The notes under the pieces: model-generated
Seen by the model: only the letters and a program-made list of their open reading frames with translations
Told to the model about the DNA's origin: nothing
Databases searched by the model: none
NCBI GenBank assembly: GCA_030998225.1
Contig: JAPYXD010000250.1
Span: 2,852,001-2,916,000 of the forward strand
Length of the DNA: 64,000 nucleotides
Origin: Diplolepis rosae
Lineage: Eukaryota; Arthropoda; Insecta; Hymenoptera; Diplolepididae
Direction of reading: 5' to 3'
Shown: positions 1-9,487 of the stretch, in pieces
Position numbering within the stretch: the stretch's first letter is position 1
How the letters are laid out: the number at the start of each line of letters is the position of its first letter
Made by a program: the position numbers and the translations under genes

Positions 1-470
1 CTTTCCTCAGCAGGACCAACCTCTGCTTCTTCCAGTCTGCGAAGAACCTCCCCTCCCGAAGACAGGAGTTGAAGACTTCTAGGAGGATCTCCGGGTATAC
101 CCCGATCACCTCTTTGAGGATCTCGTTCGGCAACCCGTCGATCCCCGGCGCTGTGTTTGCCTTGAGCCTTCCACCCGCTCTCTTTAGTTCTTCGAGAGTG
201 AAGAGTTCTTCGCCCCGGACCACGCGGGAACTTCGGTCCTGTCTTTGGAACGGCTCTACATGCGGGAACAAGCTTCGCACGATGTACTTGACACGATCGG
301 CACTATCCAGGCCCGGAGTCTTTCTTCTAGTCACTAATCTCTTAGTGACTATTTTGAAGGCGAGACCCCATGGATCCTTCTCGACTTCTCCGATCAAGTC
401 TTTCCAGCATTGAAGTCGGCTTTTTTTTATGCCTTGCCTCAGAGCTGATTTTTCTTTTTCCATACCTCGC
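1..470 (-). pseudogene. R1-like LINE ORF2: linker and start of reverse transcriptase
   Basis: This continues the endonuclease ORF on the minus strand after the frameshift. The frame reads through a CWKDLIGEVEKDPWG block, which is the endonuclease-to-RT linker of R1-type LINEs, then an AGGRLKANTAPGIDGLPNE block (RT motif 1 style), and runs off the window. The catalytic YADD motif would lie outside the window. Together with 439-1464 it shows one element that has decayed only mildly. Confidence 0.75.
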
Positions 471-1464
471 GCAGCAGAGGTTCACCCTTTGAGCGGGTAA
501 AACTCCGCCGCGCTGTAAGGCACTTTCGACGCAGGACGGACAACTGGTCGCTCCACCAGTACATCGAGTCCCCGGTACGCCTGTGCCCGCGGCGAGGCAT
601 GGAGTGGTCGCATGCTGCGACCACTTTCCGTCTCGCCGCCCGCACAGTGTCCTCCAACGACCCAGCAGACCTTGCCCAACCGAGCTCATCTATGAGCCTG
701 GTTTCTTCAAGATGTTCGCGAAGCTTGTCTTTGCTGAGTCGTTTTGTGTTCCAGGAGGGGCTCCTTACCTTGCCGCCCCTTCCCGTATTCACTGGGTGAC
801 TCCGTTCCTGGATGCTAAACTCAATGCACCGGTGGTCACTCAATGTTATTACATCGAGGACGCACCAGTCGCCTATCCTGGAGGCAAGACGGGGCGCGGC
901 AATTGTGAGGTCGATAATCGACCCCCCCGCTCCTCGTCTGAACGTAAAATCCCTGCCCCGATTCAATACAATCAGGTCATTCCTGGCAACCATCTCACTG
1001 ACCAAGATTCCCCTCCTGTCCAGACGGGCTTCTCCCCACTCGGGCGACTTACTATTAAAGTCACCCGCAATAAGGGACCGCCCACTAGCCTCTTTGAGGC
1101 TTTCCTCAAGGAGGAGGATCTGGGTCTCGAAAATCTCGAAAGGATCGTTGGGGGAGAAGTAGCAGCTGTACACACTTACCCCCGCCACCTCCACCCAAAC
1201 GAACCCCGCGTCGGTCTCCAGGAACTCCGCGATGCTCAAATCAGGGCTGCAGACAAGGATCCCAGCCCTCCTTGATGCATCCTGGTACCAAGCAGAGTTT
1301 TCGGACCATTTGTGTTGCTCACTAATGAGCAACACATCGGCTCCCCTCTCCCTGGCAGTCTGCATCAGAAGGTTCTGGGCTTTCTTCCCTCTCCCGAGGT
1401 TGAGTTGTAGAAATTTCACTTTCCACCTCTCAACCTCCGGAGTTCCGCCCTGAATATTGGGCAA
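439..1464 (-). pseudogene. R1-like LINE ORF2: apurinic endonuclease domain
   Basis: The 341-residue frame opens with an endonuclease/exonuclease/phosphatase fold typical of R1-clade non-LTR retrotransposons. Near the start is FLQLNLGRGKKAQNLL, then an LLISEQHKW block, IAGDFNSKSPEWG (the GDFN catalytic motif) and a TLSDHRCIEF block (the SDH motif). This enzyme nicks target DNA for target-primed reverse transcription. The frame ends in KKKNQL at a stop caused by a one-base shift in an A-rich run around 440-470; the coding sense continues in another frame to the window edge. No ORF1 or 5' UTR is visible, and sequence above about 1565 turns abruptly AT-rich, so the copy is probably 5'-truncated. 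The clade rests on motif style, not on a tree. Confidence 0.85.
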
Positions 1465-2245
1465 GAACCGCTCCCCGAAGCATGGGCGACATCTTTTTCG
1501 CCCCTATCAGTACAAGTCAGGCACCGAGGGGGAGCCATGCACTCGATTGCTGGTCGACTGCTCCTAATTAATTTGAAATCAATTTTCCATTTAATTTTTT
1601 AATTGATATAGTTTATTCACGTACTACGAAATTTTCTTCAAAACTATTTTATTTGAAATAAATATTTTATATTCTTATTTTATATAAGAGAAATCGTAAA
1701 GTGTAATTTCGTATGCAAATTTAGATGTGATTTTGGTTTTTTGAATACTGAAACCTTTTATTCACAGTTTTATAATAAAATTCATATGTGAATAATATTA
1801 CGTATTTTAAAAGGTTTTCTGAGTATTTTATTTGAATGAAATTTTTTTCAATGTTACCTCATACCAAAGAAGAAACTCTATTGTATAATTTCGAGTGTAT
1901 AATTAGATATAATTTATGTATTACTTAAGTATTTTAATATTTTATTTTTTAAACTACAATATCATATTTTACCATTCCTTAATATATAATATTCTCTACA
2001 TAATTTTCTAATTGAACTATTTGATTTGCACAGCAAAAAAATATTGAAATGATATTTTGTTTTGAAACTTTGAAAATTTATTGAGTTTAAATTTTAATAG
2101 AAAATCATCTTTTGAGTCTTTAAATCATCCTAAAATTTAAAATAAAATGTTTAGATATTCATTTTAAGTGCATGTTTTTGGAAATATCAAAGAAAGAAAG
2201 GTAATATCCTAAATGATAAAATTGGTGATTTTAAATTTGTCGTCT
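1465..2245. other. LINE edge then AT-rich spacer
   Basis: About 100 bases of GC-rich sequence (1465-1565) seem to belong to the LINE. From about 1565 the composition becomes strongly AT-rich. I see no coding frame, terminal repeat or RNA gene. Confidence 0.5.
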
Positions 2246-2465
2246 GCTTCGCGCCACTTTGACACGAAGTCGACAGAAACATAATTTTCGCTCTTGGCTC
2301 AACAGACGAAAGCGTGAAATCGAAGCGAGGAAGTGGGGGACACACCGACACGGCGCGCTTGATTGTGTGCGCTCCCACATGGGAGCGTGGTGGGGGCCGC
2401 CAGCTCCCCCGATCTGGGATCACTGCTACAGAAACCAATTGTCGCGATACGAGCGCGGACAAACA
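2246..2465. other. GC-rich island of unknown identity
   Basis: This compact GC-rich block sits in AT-rich surroundings. It contains CTCCCACATGGGAG, a perfect 14-base palindrome. Overlapping frames on both strands are open but match nothing I know and are probably a composition effect. It may be the body of a SINE or MITE. Confidence 0.3.
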
Positions 2466-2496
2466 AAAAATTTTTTTTTGTGAAACACCCTAATAT

Positions 2497-2622
2497 ATAT
2501 ATATAACGTATGTAATCGATGATGTAATACTTCCAAATTATCTTATCTTTTGTTATCATACATTTATGTAACATATTGTTACAATCTTTCTTATTTTTTA
2601 CAAAAATAAAAATGTCAATAGA
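2497..2622. repeat. Interspersed repeat, copy 1 (partner at 14436-14560)
   Basis: It starts at a (TA)n run and continues with GTAATC...GTGTAATACTTCCAAA-type sequence, ATTTATGTAACAT and TTTTTTACAA. The same string of motifs recurs in the same orientation at 14436-14560 with modest divergence. Noncoding and AT-rich. Confidence 0.6.
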
Positions 2623-2782
2623 ATCCTTGCACATTTTTTAAAAATGAGTGAAATTGAATACTTGTAGCAAAATAACACAAGTTGCAATACAATTTCTCAA
2701 AAATATACAATTATTTTTAAAATAAAAAAAATTCAACGTAATAGTGTATTTCAAACGCGCTGAAAAGCGGGCGCTTAGCCAA

Positions 2783-2790
2783 TGACGTCA
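2783..2790 (+). promoter_or_regulatory. Perfect CRE-like octamer TGACGTCA
   Basis: TGACGTCA is the consensus binding site of CREB/ATF bZIP factors. It lies about 90 bases upstream of a THAP-like start codon. One octamer can occur by chance and no TATA box is visible nearby. Confidence 0.25.
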
Positions 2791-2880
2791 TAAGACAGAT
2801 GTAAATGTCAACAACAGAGTTATTTGCTGTGCACAATCAATTAGAAAGTAAATTAAAGAAAAGATTCACCGCGGAAAATA

Positions 2881-2973
2881 ATGAAAAAATGTTGTGTGCC
2901 TTGTTGCCCGAATTCTTCTACTAAAACAACACTGAAAATGTTTTTATCGGTTCTAAGGGAGAAATTAAAATAA
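2881..2973 (+). pseudogene. THAP-type zinc finger N-terminal scrap
   Basis: A 30-codon frame begins MKKCCVPCCPNSSTKTTLKM. The first cysteine pair in the form KCCVPxC directly after the start methionine is the hallmark of THAP (C2CH) DNA-binding domains, found in P-element transposases and in domesticated THAP genes. The frame stops before the second Cys/His pair, so only the first third of a domain is present. It may be a first exon or a transposon relic. Moderate confidence because of its length. Confidence 0.45.
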
Positions 2974-3199
2974 AATAGATCACTGCAGCTCATCCTAAAG
3001 ATCAAGTATCCCTGGCGAAAGTATCGGATAGGAATTCATCCCGAGCCAGTCAGAACTAGTCCGATTCATTCTGATATCTGTATCCGAGCCAATGCGAATC
3101 ATTCCGAATCAATACGAAAAACGTTTTGTAATTCCTTTGATGAAAAACGGTAAAAACTGGATCGAACCTAATCCGATTTAATCCCAGGCAAAAATAAAA
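2974..3199. other. Short-motif repeated spacer
   Basis: It carries diverged reiterations of CCGAGCCA...GAATCATTC-like sequence. No gene seen. Confidence 0.3.
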
Positions 3200-3439
3200 A
3201 TGAATCCGAACACAAAAAAATCAATTCGGGCCATGCATCAATTGGCAATCGATGAAGGTACTGCATACCCACTAGCAGCCTTCTCCCTGAAGAAAGACTT
3301 CTATGTCGACGATTTGTTGACCGGTTCTGACACGCGGGACCAAGCTCGCGCCCTCCGCGATGGTCTCATTAAAATCTTGCGCAAGGGAGGGTTCCATTTG
3401 AGAAAATCAAATGAGATCAGATCATACCCTTGTCTCTGA
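3200..3439 (+). pseudogene. BEL/Pao reverse transcriptase fragment (YVDD box)
   Basis: The 79-residue frame contains AIDEGTAYPLAAFSLKKDFY followed by VDDLLTGSDT. FYVDDLLTG is the catalytic palm motif (YxDD) of BEL/Pao reverse transcriptases, and RKGGFHLRKSN follows as in that family. Upstream RT motifs and the downstream connection are missing. A second piece of the same family lies at 5206-5352, so both are probably from one disrupted element. Confidence 0.8.
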
Positions 3440-3710
3440 TCTCAACGATGGTAGACAAGTTTGTCACGGACTGTACTCGGCAGTACACTCAATCACGTTC
3501 TCCCACACCAGCATACCGACCAGCGCACGCAGCAGTGACCCCCACTACTCTCCGCCTTCCCCACCACGCGCGAATGGGTATAAAGGGAAGGCCGGAGAGC
3601 CGAGAAAGGGCAGTTCGCCCGGGGCGGCAAGCCGGGTCATACCGGAGCGTCGCACTGGACGAGCGGCCAGGAAATGCCTCTCCTGGTGGGTACTCCTATA
3701 GGAAGGTATC

Positions 3711-4146
3711 TCCGGCACCCTCTGACTTCCTGGTGAAGCCGGACCAAGCACTGGCGAATGGGCGCTCCCATGGCCAGTTCTCGTCGCGAGCCGGCGCCTA
3801 GCTTCAGGTTCCCCTGACTAGGTACTGCTCAGGCTTCACCAGGATGTGGCAACCACCCTGACCGGATTGATCCCCAGAGGATGCCGCGTCGAGCACCGAC
3901 GAATGGGTTCCCCCATGGTCGGCTTTCGACATGGGCCGGGAATCAGCTTCAGGCGCAACTGACTGACCCTGGCTCCGACATCCCTGGGTGAGGACGTCAC
4001 ACCCTGACCGGACTAATCGCCAGAGGATGCCGTGTCGAACACCGACGAATGGGTTGCCCCATGGTCGGCTTTCGACATCGGCCGGGAATCAGCTTCAGGC
4101 GCACCTGACTGACCCTGGCCCCGACATCCCTGGGTGAGGACGTCAC
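3711..4146 (+). repeat. Tandem ~146-bp repeat, three copies
   Basis: Copies at 3855-4000 and 4001-4146 are nearly identical (period 146). A diverged third copy lies at about 3711-3854. Shared landmarks are CGAATGGG..CCCATGG, AGCTTCAGG and CCCTGGGTGAGGACGTCAC. Noncoding. Confidence 0.8.
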
Positions 4147-4147
4147 A

Positions 4148-4440
4148 ACTTGACCCGCAGTTGACCCGGGCGTTTCACCGCAAAACCGATCCGCACTTGA
4201 CCCGCACTTGACCCAAACTTAACCCGCACGCTCTAACTCGAACCTGACCAGCACTTGACCCGAACTTGACCCGAACTTAACCCGCACGTTCTAAACTCAA
4301 ACCTGACCCGAACTTGACCCGGACGTTTTACCGCTAACCTGACTCGCACTTGACCCGATTTGACCCAGACGTTTTACCGCAAACCTGACCCGCACTCGAC
4401 CCGGACATTTTACGCGGACTTGACCCGCGCTTGACCCGAA
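4148..4440 (+). repeat. CTTGACCCG short tandem array
   Basis: The decamer-like unit (C/A)CTTGACCCG is reiterated many times, with higher-order units that include CGTTTTACCGC and AACCTGACC. It grades into non-repetitive GC-rich sequence at about 4440. Confidence 0.8.
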
Positions 4441-4759
4441 CTAAAAGCGTGTTCAACCGACGGAAACACGACTAGACCGAACGCACGCACCAACACCGGG
4501 CTCAACCGAGCACGCGATGCCGCCCCCCCTCACCCCTTCTCTCAATAACTGACCGACCGATCCTCCAACCGACATACCCGAAACCCCGGCCCCCTGGATA
4601 CCGCCATGGCCGGGGTCCTGAGGGCAGGGCACGGACCCAGATACCGCTGGGAGCACCTTGCCCTAAGACGACACCGACTCGACCACACGGACGATACGTA
4701 CTCGAACGAGAGAGGACAATGGCGGTTATGAGCACTTCCCGGAAGCCCGAGTTCAGGAT

Positions 4760-4788
4760 TATTTAAATATCGCAGCGCGAACAATAAA
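4760..4788 (+). promoter_or_regulatory. TATA-like and poly(A)-signal pair of a putative LTR
   Basis: TATTTAAATA at 4760-4769 is followed 14 bases later by AATAAA at 4783-4788, an arrangement common in LTR R regions. Function is inferred only from spacing. Confidence 0.35.
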
Positions 4789-4862
4789 GAACATTGTTAC
4801 ATTTGTATTCCAGAAACACAAATCGATAGGCCAGAGTCCGCTTTGTTTCATCGCTTTCATTC

Positions 4863-5020
4863 ACACGCACATTCCGGCAGTCACACGCTTAACCTCTCGC
4901 GCACGCGCACACACACGCACGCACACCCGCACACACGCACACGTAAACTCTACTCCACGGACACCGGCACACAACGACTTATATTTATATCCACTCACAC
5001 GCACACACATACACGCACAC
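4863..5020. repeat. CA/CG-rich microsatellite tracts
   Basis: Interrupted (CA)n and CACACG tracts occur at 4863-4950 and 4995-5020. They create a spurious His/Thr-rich open frame that I do not call a gene. Confidence 0.8.
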
Positions 5021-5205
5021 ATTCCGTCTTAAATCTACCTCTTATGTTATCACTCTTCTTGTATTATTTTCTATTATCTCGATTTAATAAACTATCATTT
5101 AAATTGTACTCGACCGTTTCCACGATTATTTCATTCCCTACTCCCCCACTCCTACCGAACCCTGGCTGACTTTTGAACTAGCTTCGCTTTGGTTGCTACC
5201 TTTTA

Positions 5206-5352
5206 GCATCTAATTCGACGGAAGTTCAGCTTCATTGCTTCTGCGATGCAAGTGAAAGAGCTTATGGAGCTTACATTTACTTACGCTCTGCTGACAAGGA
5301 GGGTCAATATACTTCTAATCTCGTGTGTTCAAAATCACATGGCCTACGTATT
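5206..5352 (+). pseudogene. BEL/Pao RNase H-region fragment
   Basis: One forward frame reads EVQLHCFCDASERAYGAYIY followed by LRSADKEG and LVCSKS. The xQLHxFxDASERAYGAxxYxR block followed by LxCSKS is characteristic of the region after the reverse transcriptase in BEL/Pao pol. The frame ends within 45 codons. Its orientation matches the YVDD fragment at 3200-3439. Confidence 0.75.
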
Positions 5353-5414
5353 TAGAACCTGGTTCGGCCACCAAAGATATATGTTCCTCCTTAATAAATC
5401 CGGAGGCTGTCAAT

Positions 5415-6215
5415 GTTATTAACATTTAAGACAAAAAAATCGCACTTTTTTGAGTTTTTTGTTTATAACATTGAAGGTAATTACCCAATATTAAAGACAT
5501 TAATTGAAAAGTTGTAGAAAGCTTAATTTTGAAAAATATGAGTCGTCGTTTGATAGACAATAGAACGTCAATCTTGGTTTTTCGCTAAAATGTTGCAAAG
5601 TTTATTAAAAAAAGGTCCAAACATGGCTCTAAACGCTTGAACGCAGCAAAGTGACACAGTGAGCCTACTCGCCGTCTCCCCCCACCACTGTCACTTTGCT
5701 GCGTTCAAGCGTTTAGAGCCATGTTTGGACCTTTTTTTAATAAACTTTGCAACATTTTAGCGAAAAACCAAGATTGACATTCTGTTGTGCTTGATTTATA
5801 TTTTTAAAACCCGTTTTCAAAATAAAAATCGGACCACCTCTGCGGCAAGCAGACATTTTACAATTAACGCATGAAATAAATTAAAGTGTCAATAGCGCGG
5901 AAACGTATTATCTTAAAGTGTTCTTTTTTTTTACATTTGAAGAGCATAAAGATGGTTACTTTTCCACCAAACCTCAACCTGAAAAGTTAAAAATTAACTG
6001 AGATATTAATTTGTTTAACAAAAGCTCAATTTCCCGGTTTTTCCGAATTTTCCCCGCTTCTAATTATCCAATCACATCAAGCGACGACTCATATTTTTCG
6101 AAATTAAGTTTTCTACAACTTTTCAATTAATGTCTTTAATATTGGGTAATTACCTTTAATGTTATAAACAAAAAACTAAAAAAAGTGCGATGTTTTGGTC
6201 TTAAATGTTAATAAC
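5415..6215. mobile_element. Foldback (inverted-repeat) element, ~800 bp
   Basis: Arms at about 5415-5550 and 6081-6215 are long reverse complements beginning GTTATTAACATTTAAGAC. The interior carries a second palindrome (5557-5788) and unique sequence. No transposase and no convincing target duplication are visible, so it is a non-autonomous foldback or MITE-like element. Confidence 0.75.
5557..5788. repeat. Near-perfect ~100-bp palindrome nested in the foldback
   Basis: Arms 5557-5661 and 5686-5788 are almost exact reverse complements around a ~24-base CG-rich loop (GAGCCTACTCGCC...). It could form a cruciform. It may be an independent MITE inserted in the larger foldback. Confidence 0.85.
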
Positions 6216-6369
6216 AAATTCATAAATCATATTTCGTTGTCCAAAACATGACACAATTACTCTATGAACAACCTCTCTTCTGATAGCGCAGTCCGTTTTC
6301 TGAAATAAATAATGTCATAAATCATTCATAACAAATTCCCTGTTGCTTGGTGTATCTATGACTAGACAC

Positions 6370-7222
6370 TAAGGTACTTTTTGAGAAATATCCGGGGAGA
6401 TCATACCTTTTCGATTGGCAGCGAGGAGTACAGACGAGCTTAAGTGTGCAGCAGCCCGTTGACTTATACCATATCTTTGAGCAACTACTGCTGCTTCAGA
6501 TAAGTCAAGTCTGGCCTGCGATGATTTTCTCTGCACAAGTCTACGTGGTACGTCGTGAAAATCGTCATCATCGGTATCATCAATCTATATCCATATCAAT
6601 CGTAGAGGAAAATGTGGAGACCGATGCAGTAGGAACGCTTTCCCCACCCTCTCCCCGTTCAAGTCTACCTCTTTTTGCATTACGTTCTGCTCTCTTATGT
6701 ATTCTTTTTGTTTCAGAGACATCTACGATGGCGATTCCCATGAGTCTTTTACCTCTTTGGTCAAGATAGAAGGCATGCTCTACGGCTTAAACCTTCTTTT
6801 CCTTGGGACAGGAGCACCTAGACAAGTCAAAGCACTTACAAGCGGCTATGTTAAATAATTCAGAGCAGTACTTTTTGAAGGCGGCGATTTTCTCATCCTT
6901 ATTGCTTTGAGAAGTTGTTTTACTCTTCAATAAATTTTTCAACTTCGTGTATTTTTTATGAATATTTGTGAGACATCCCTTAATGCGCTGCTTTGAGACC
7001 GTTGGGATAAAAGCAGATTCCCAAATAACTATTAGTTTGGAACGGACTTCGTCGGCAATGTCTCCGAATGAAGTCTTTTTCTGAAAGACAGCCCTTTTGC
7101 CTTCGAACCTCCTGACAACATCGCAGAACGTCAGCCCTCGTTGGCAAAACGTTCGGACCAAAATCTTTTGGAGTACCAAATATAGGGCACTGCACAAAGT
7201 CTCTCTTTGCGAATTTCGACAT
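6370..7222 (-). pseudogene. Decayed member of an unnamed repeated insect gene family
   Basis: Read on the minus strand from about 7222, the protein sense runs MSKFAKRDFVQCPIFGTPKD, NVLPTRADVLRC, then in another frame a SKLIVIWESAFIPTVSKQRI block, an NIHKKYTKLKNLLK block, a CSELFNIAACKCFDLSRCSC block and CPKEKKV. After an in-frame stop at about 6788-6790 it continues with an EHAFYLDQRGKRLMGIAIVD block and, past another frameshift, a DDDDFHDVPRRLVQRKSSQA block. I recognise the Cys-rich FDVAACKC...C.C..KKKV plus LDQR layout from many uncharacterised, multi-copy arthropod predictions. Its biochemical role is unknown. At least two frameshifts and one stop make this a pseudogene. Confidence 0.6.
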
Positions 7223-7904
7223 GCTTTGGCATACAAACCAGAGAGGGGAGTGCAGACAGAACCAGAATCTCTACTACCAAAAGAACCAACGACGAGACAA
7301 TGAGAAGAAGAAACTATAACGACAACGTCCACTGGCACCTGCGAGTGAGCGAACATTAGGCGTGAGCCGACAGTACGAGCCATTGACAGGTTCTGACAAG
7401 TCTCGACAACGCTCGATCAGAGGGAGGGGGAGGGGAGAAGGAGACAGGCGACGGGGGAGGGGGGGGGGGGTCCAGCTTCAGTGTAGAGGTGGCACAGACG
7501 TTCGTGTGCTCTTAGACAGACATGACCCAGGGACCGCACAAGTATTTAAGCGTTTTACTCGAAAATACGCAAATTCGAGCCATTTACCCCTCCATGAGGA
7601 TTAGCATGGGGTGACTTTGGCGACTCGGTACAGACCTCTAAGTACCCTCTGACGACTTTTCATCGTAAAGTCACCCTTGGAAGGCATCGGTATCGACTTT
7701 AAGCCCATTTTTGCAAAACCTAAAATTTTAGTGTTTTTTAGTGAAATTTCGAGATTTCACCCTCAAAGAATAGACTGAAGATATTATCCGATTTCAAAAT
7801 TTCAAAGTGCGCTGAGTTTCGGATTGGACTGGGCCACTTTTCTGCACCCAGGCGTTTCCTGGACGCACAATGTTGGTTTTTCGCCCCAGCCTAATAAAGG
7901 TGTC
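7223..7904. other. Spacer with a G-run
   Basis: No gene is recognised. It contains a G-rich tract at 7453-7470 (five G, AG-type break, then twelve G) inside a purine-rich stretch from about 7415, which could form a G-quadruplex. Confidence 0.5.
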
Positions 7905-8101
7905 ACAAAGTCCTATAATCGAATTCGCCTAAAATTCCTTTGGGAAAATATGAAATTCGATATTCAAAAGTATATTCAAGGTTGTTTAAGTTCAAGTTAA
8001 AACTGATAATCCTATGGTTATTACTCATACACCCACTACTGCCTTTGAAAAAATATCGATGGATATTGTTGGCCCACTACTAGAAACAATATCTGAAAAG
8101 G
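7905..8101 (+). pseudogene. Gypsy integrase, N-terminal half (interrupted)
   Basis: Weakly conserved sequence matching a zinc-binding region (IRLKFLWENMKFDIQKYIQG) leads into TAFEKISMDIVGPLLETISE, which contains the first catalytic aspartate of a Ty3/gypsy integrase core (MDIVGP). Coding similarity ends sharply at 8101, where an inverted repeat starts, and resumes at 12551 with the next residues of the same domain. The element is therefore older than the 4.4-kb insertion. Confidence 0.8.
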
Positions 8102-8481
8102 GCATAGCCGGGTTTCCATGTGAAATCGGCCTTAAAACCAAATCAAATTTCGCATTAACCTTATAGAAGGGGTTGGGCAAGAGATTATTTTGCCAAATTT
8201 CCAGATCATTATCTGCCATTTTAAATGAGTAATGGCGGATTTTACCATTATAGTTTTTTTCTTTTTTTAGCTGAACTAATCATAGGAAAATTTTGAAAAA
8301 AATCAGGGTCCTTTTTTCCAATAGAAGACACATTTGTAAATTTTTTCAGATTTTTTCATGCATAATTCGCATAATTTTGTTCATGTTTGAATTGCGCGAC
8401 CACTCTTTTGAATCATTCTATTCATTAGTTACCTATCGATGATTAAAACAGAATATTTGCAGATTTTTGCAAAGTGTGGAC
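8102..8481 (+). repeat. Left ~380-bp terminal inverted repeat
   Basis: Reverse complement of 12140-12550. Shared landmarks are CCGCCATTACTCATTT (reversed here), the CATCGATAGGTAACTAATGAA block and the terminal GTGTGGAC. Confidence 0.8.
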
Positions 8482-8698
8482 GGGGTAAAACAGAATAAAA
8501 ACCGTCAAAATTCGCATTCTTCCAACATCTTACTATTAAAGCACATTTAATAATAACAGTAGACAAATGAAAAATACAATTTTATTTGGTAATCAATCTC
8601 TAACATGGTTTACTGCTGAAATTTTTGCAAAAATTTTGCAAAATGTTTTGCGAATTTTTTTTGTTGCGCAAAATCGAAATTTTTTACATGCATTGTGA

Positions 8699-9214
8699 AC
8701 AAATGGTTGATTGTCGTTATTCGCAAGTCGAGAGAGTATTGCGAAAACTATCTATTTATATTCTGAAATATTTTTCGAATATACAGGTGTTGCCCCTTGA
8801 AAATTTAGTCCATTCAAAAAGTTCCCGTTTTATATATAAGTGGTATACAAAAAGTAAAATTGGTTTTCCTACAAACTTACAGTTATAAACGAAGACAACG
8901 ATGATGACTAATTTATAATTGAAATAAAATGTTATGCTTAGCAAGTGTTCAGCCACTTATGGAGTATGAAGTGCTATGAAAGTACAATCAACCGTCTATA
9001 TTTGTAAAAACTCGATGGTAGAAAAATATATTATTGTAGGAAAACCAATTTTACATTTTGCATACCACTTTTATTTAAAACGGAGAGTTTTTGAACGGAC
9101 TAAATTAATTTAAATTAATTTAACCTGTATATTCGAAAATTATTCAAGAATACGAAAAGATATTTTTAGCAGCACTATTTCCACTTGCGAATAACGACAG
9201 TCAACCATTTCAAC
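8699..9214. mobile_element. Nested inverted-repeat MITE
   Basis: Arms at about 8699-8874 and 9037-9214 are diverged reverse complements. Both contain TTGTCGTTATTCGCAAGT-like sequence at the outer side and AAAATTGGTTTTCCTACAA at the inner side. The right arm has an extra TTTAAATTAA duplication. No ORF. Confidence 0.75.
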
Positions 9215-9221
9215 GAGGACT

Positions 9222-9487
9222 CAACTGACCACCTTCGCTCCACTGGACTCAATAAATCACCAGTCAAATTTCACTCCGGGTAATTACAAAGGTACATCTA
9301 AATTTCAATTCGATTTCCAATTCCATGATGCTTATACGTTTCTCAATTTGATTGTCAATAAACATACTTTATATCAATAACCATTCTCAATCACTGACTT
9401 CTCCTCATCCCTTAGCGAGGATCATTTTCGATCCTAACATAAAACGAGGAATCCTTTAAGAAGAGAAATGTTACGTTTCTGACGTAA
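9222..9487 (+). repeat. LTR 3' fragment of the 47.2-kb LTR family
   Basis: It aligns with the 3' part of the solo LTR at 47223-49484. Shared parts are the ACC..TTCGCTC.ACTGGACTCA region, a GTCAATAAA poly(A)-signal region, CATTCTCAATCACTGA and the terminal TGTTACGTTTCTGACGTAA-like end. It matches the sequence that existed before the mariner entered the other copy. Confidence 0.8.

Larger units (their letters stand above)
3440..5205. other. GC-rich LTR-like block inserted between BEL fragments
   Basis: This 1.7-kb noncoding block separates the two BEL/Pao coding fragments. It has a TATAAA at about 3579-3584 with CAGTTC about 30 bases downstream, three copies of a ~146-bp unit, a TTGACCCG-rich array, a second TATA/poly(A)-signal pair and a CA-rich tract. 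That mix suggests a long LTR or a non-autonomous LTR element. I could not find clean target-site duplications, and in intact BEL elements the two coding fragments are not adjacent, so a deletion must also have occurred. Confidence 0.4.

Noticed and set aside
583..1275. 230-codon forward frame
   Set aside because: Antisense shadow of the R1-like endonuclease gene, which has clear motifs.
4843..5169. 108-codon forward frame rich in His/Thr
   Set aside because: Produced by CA/CG microsatellite tracts; no protein-like pattern outside them.
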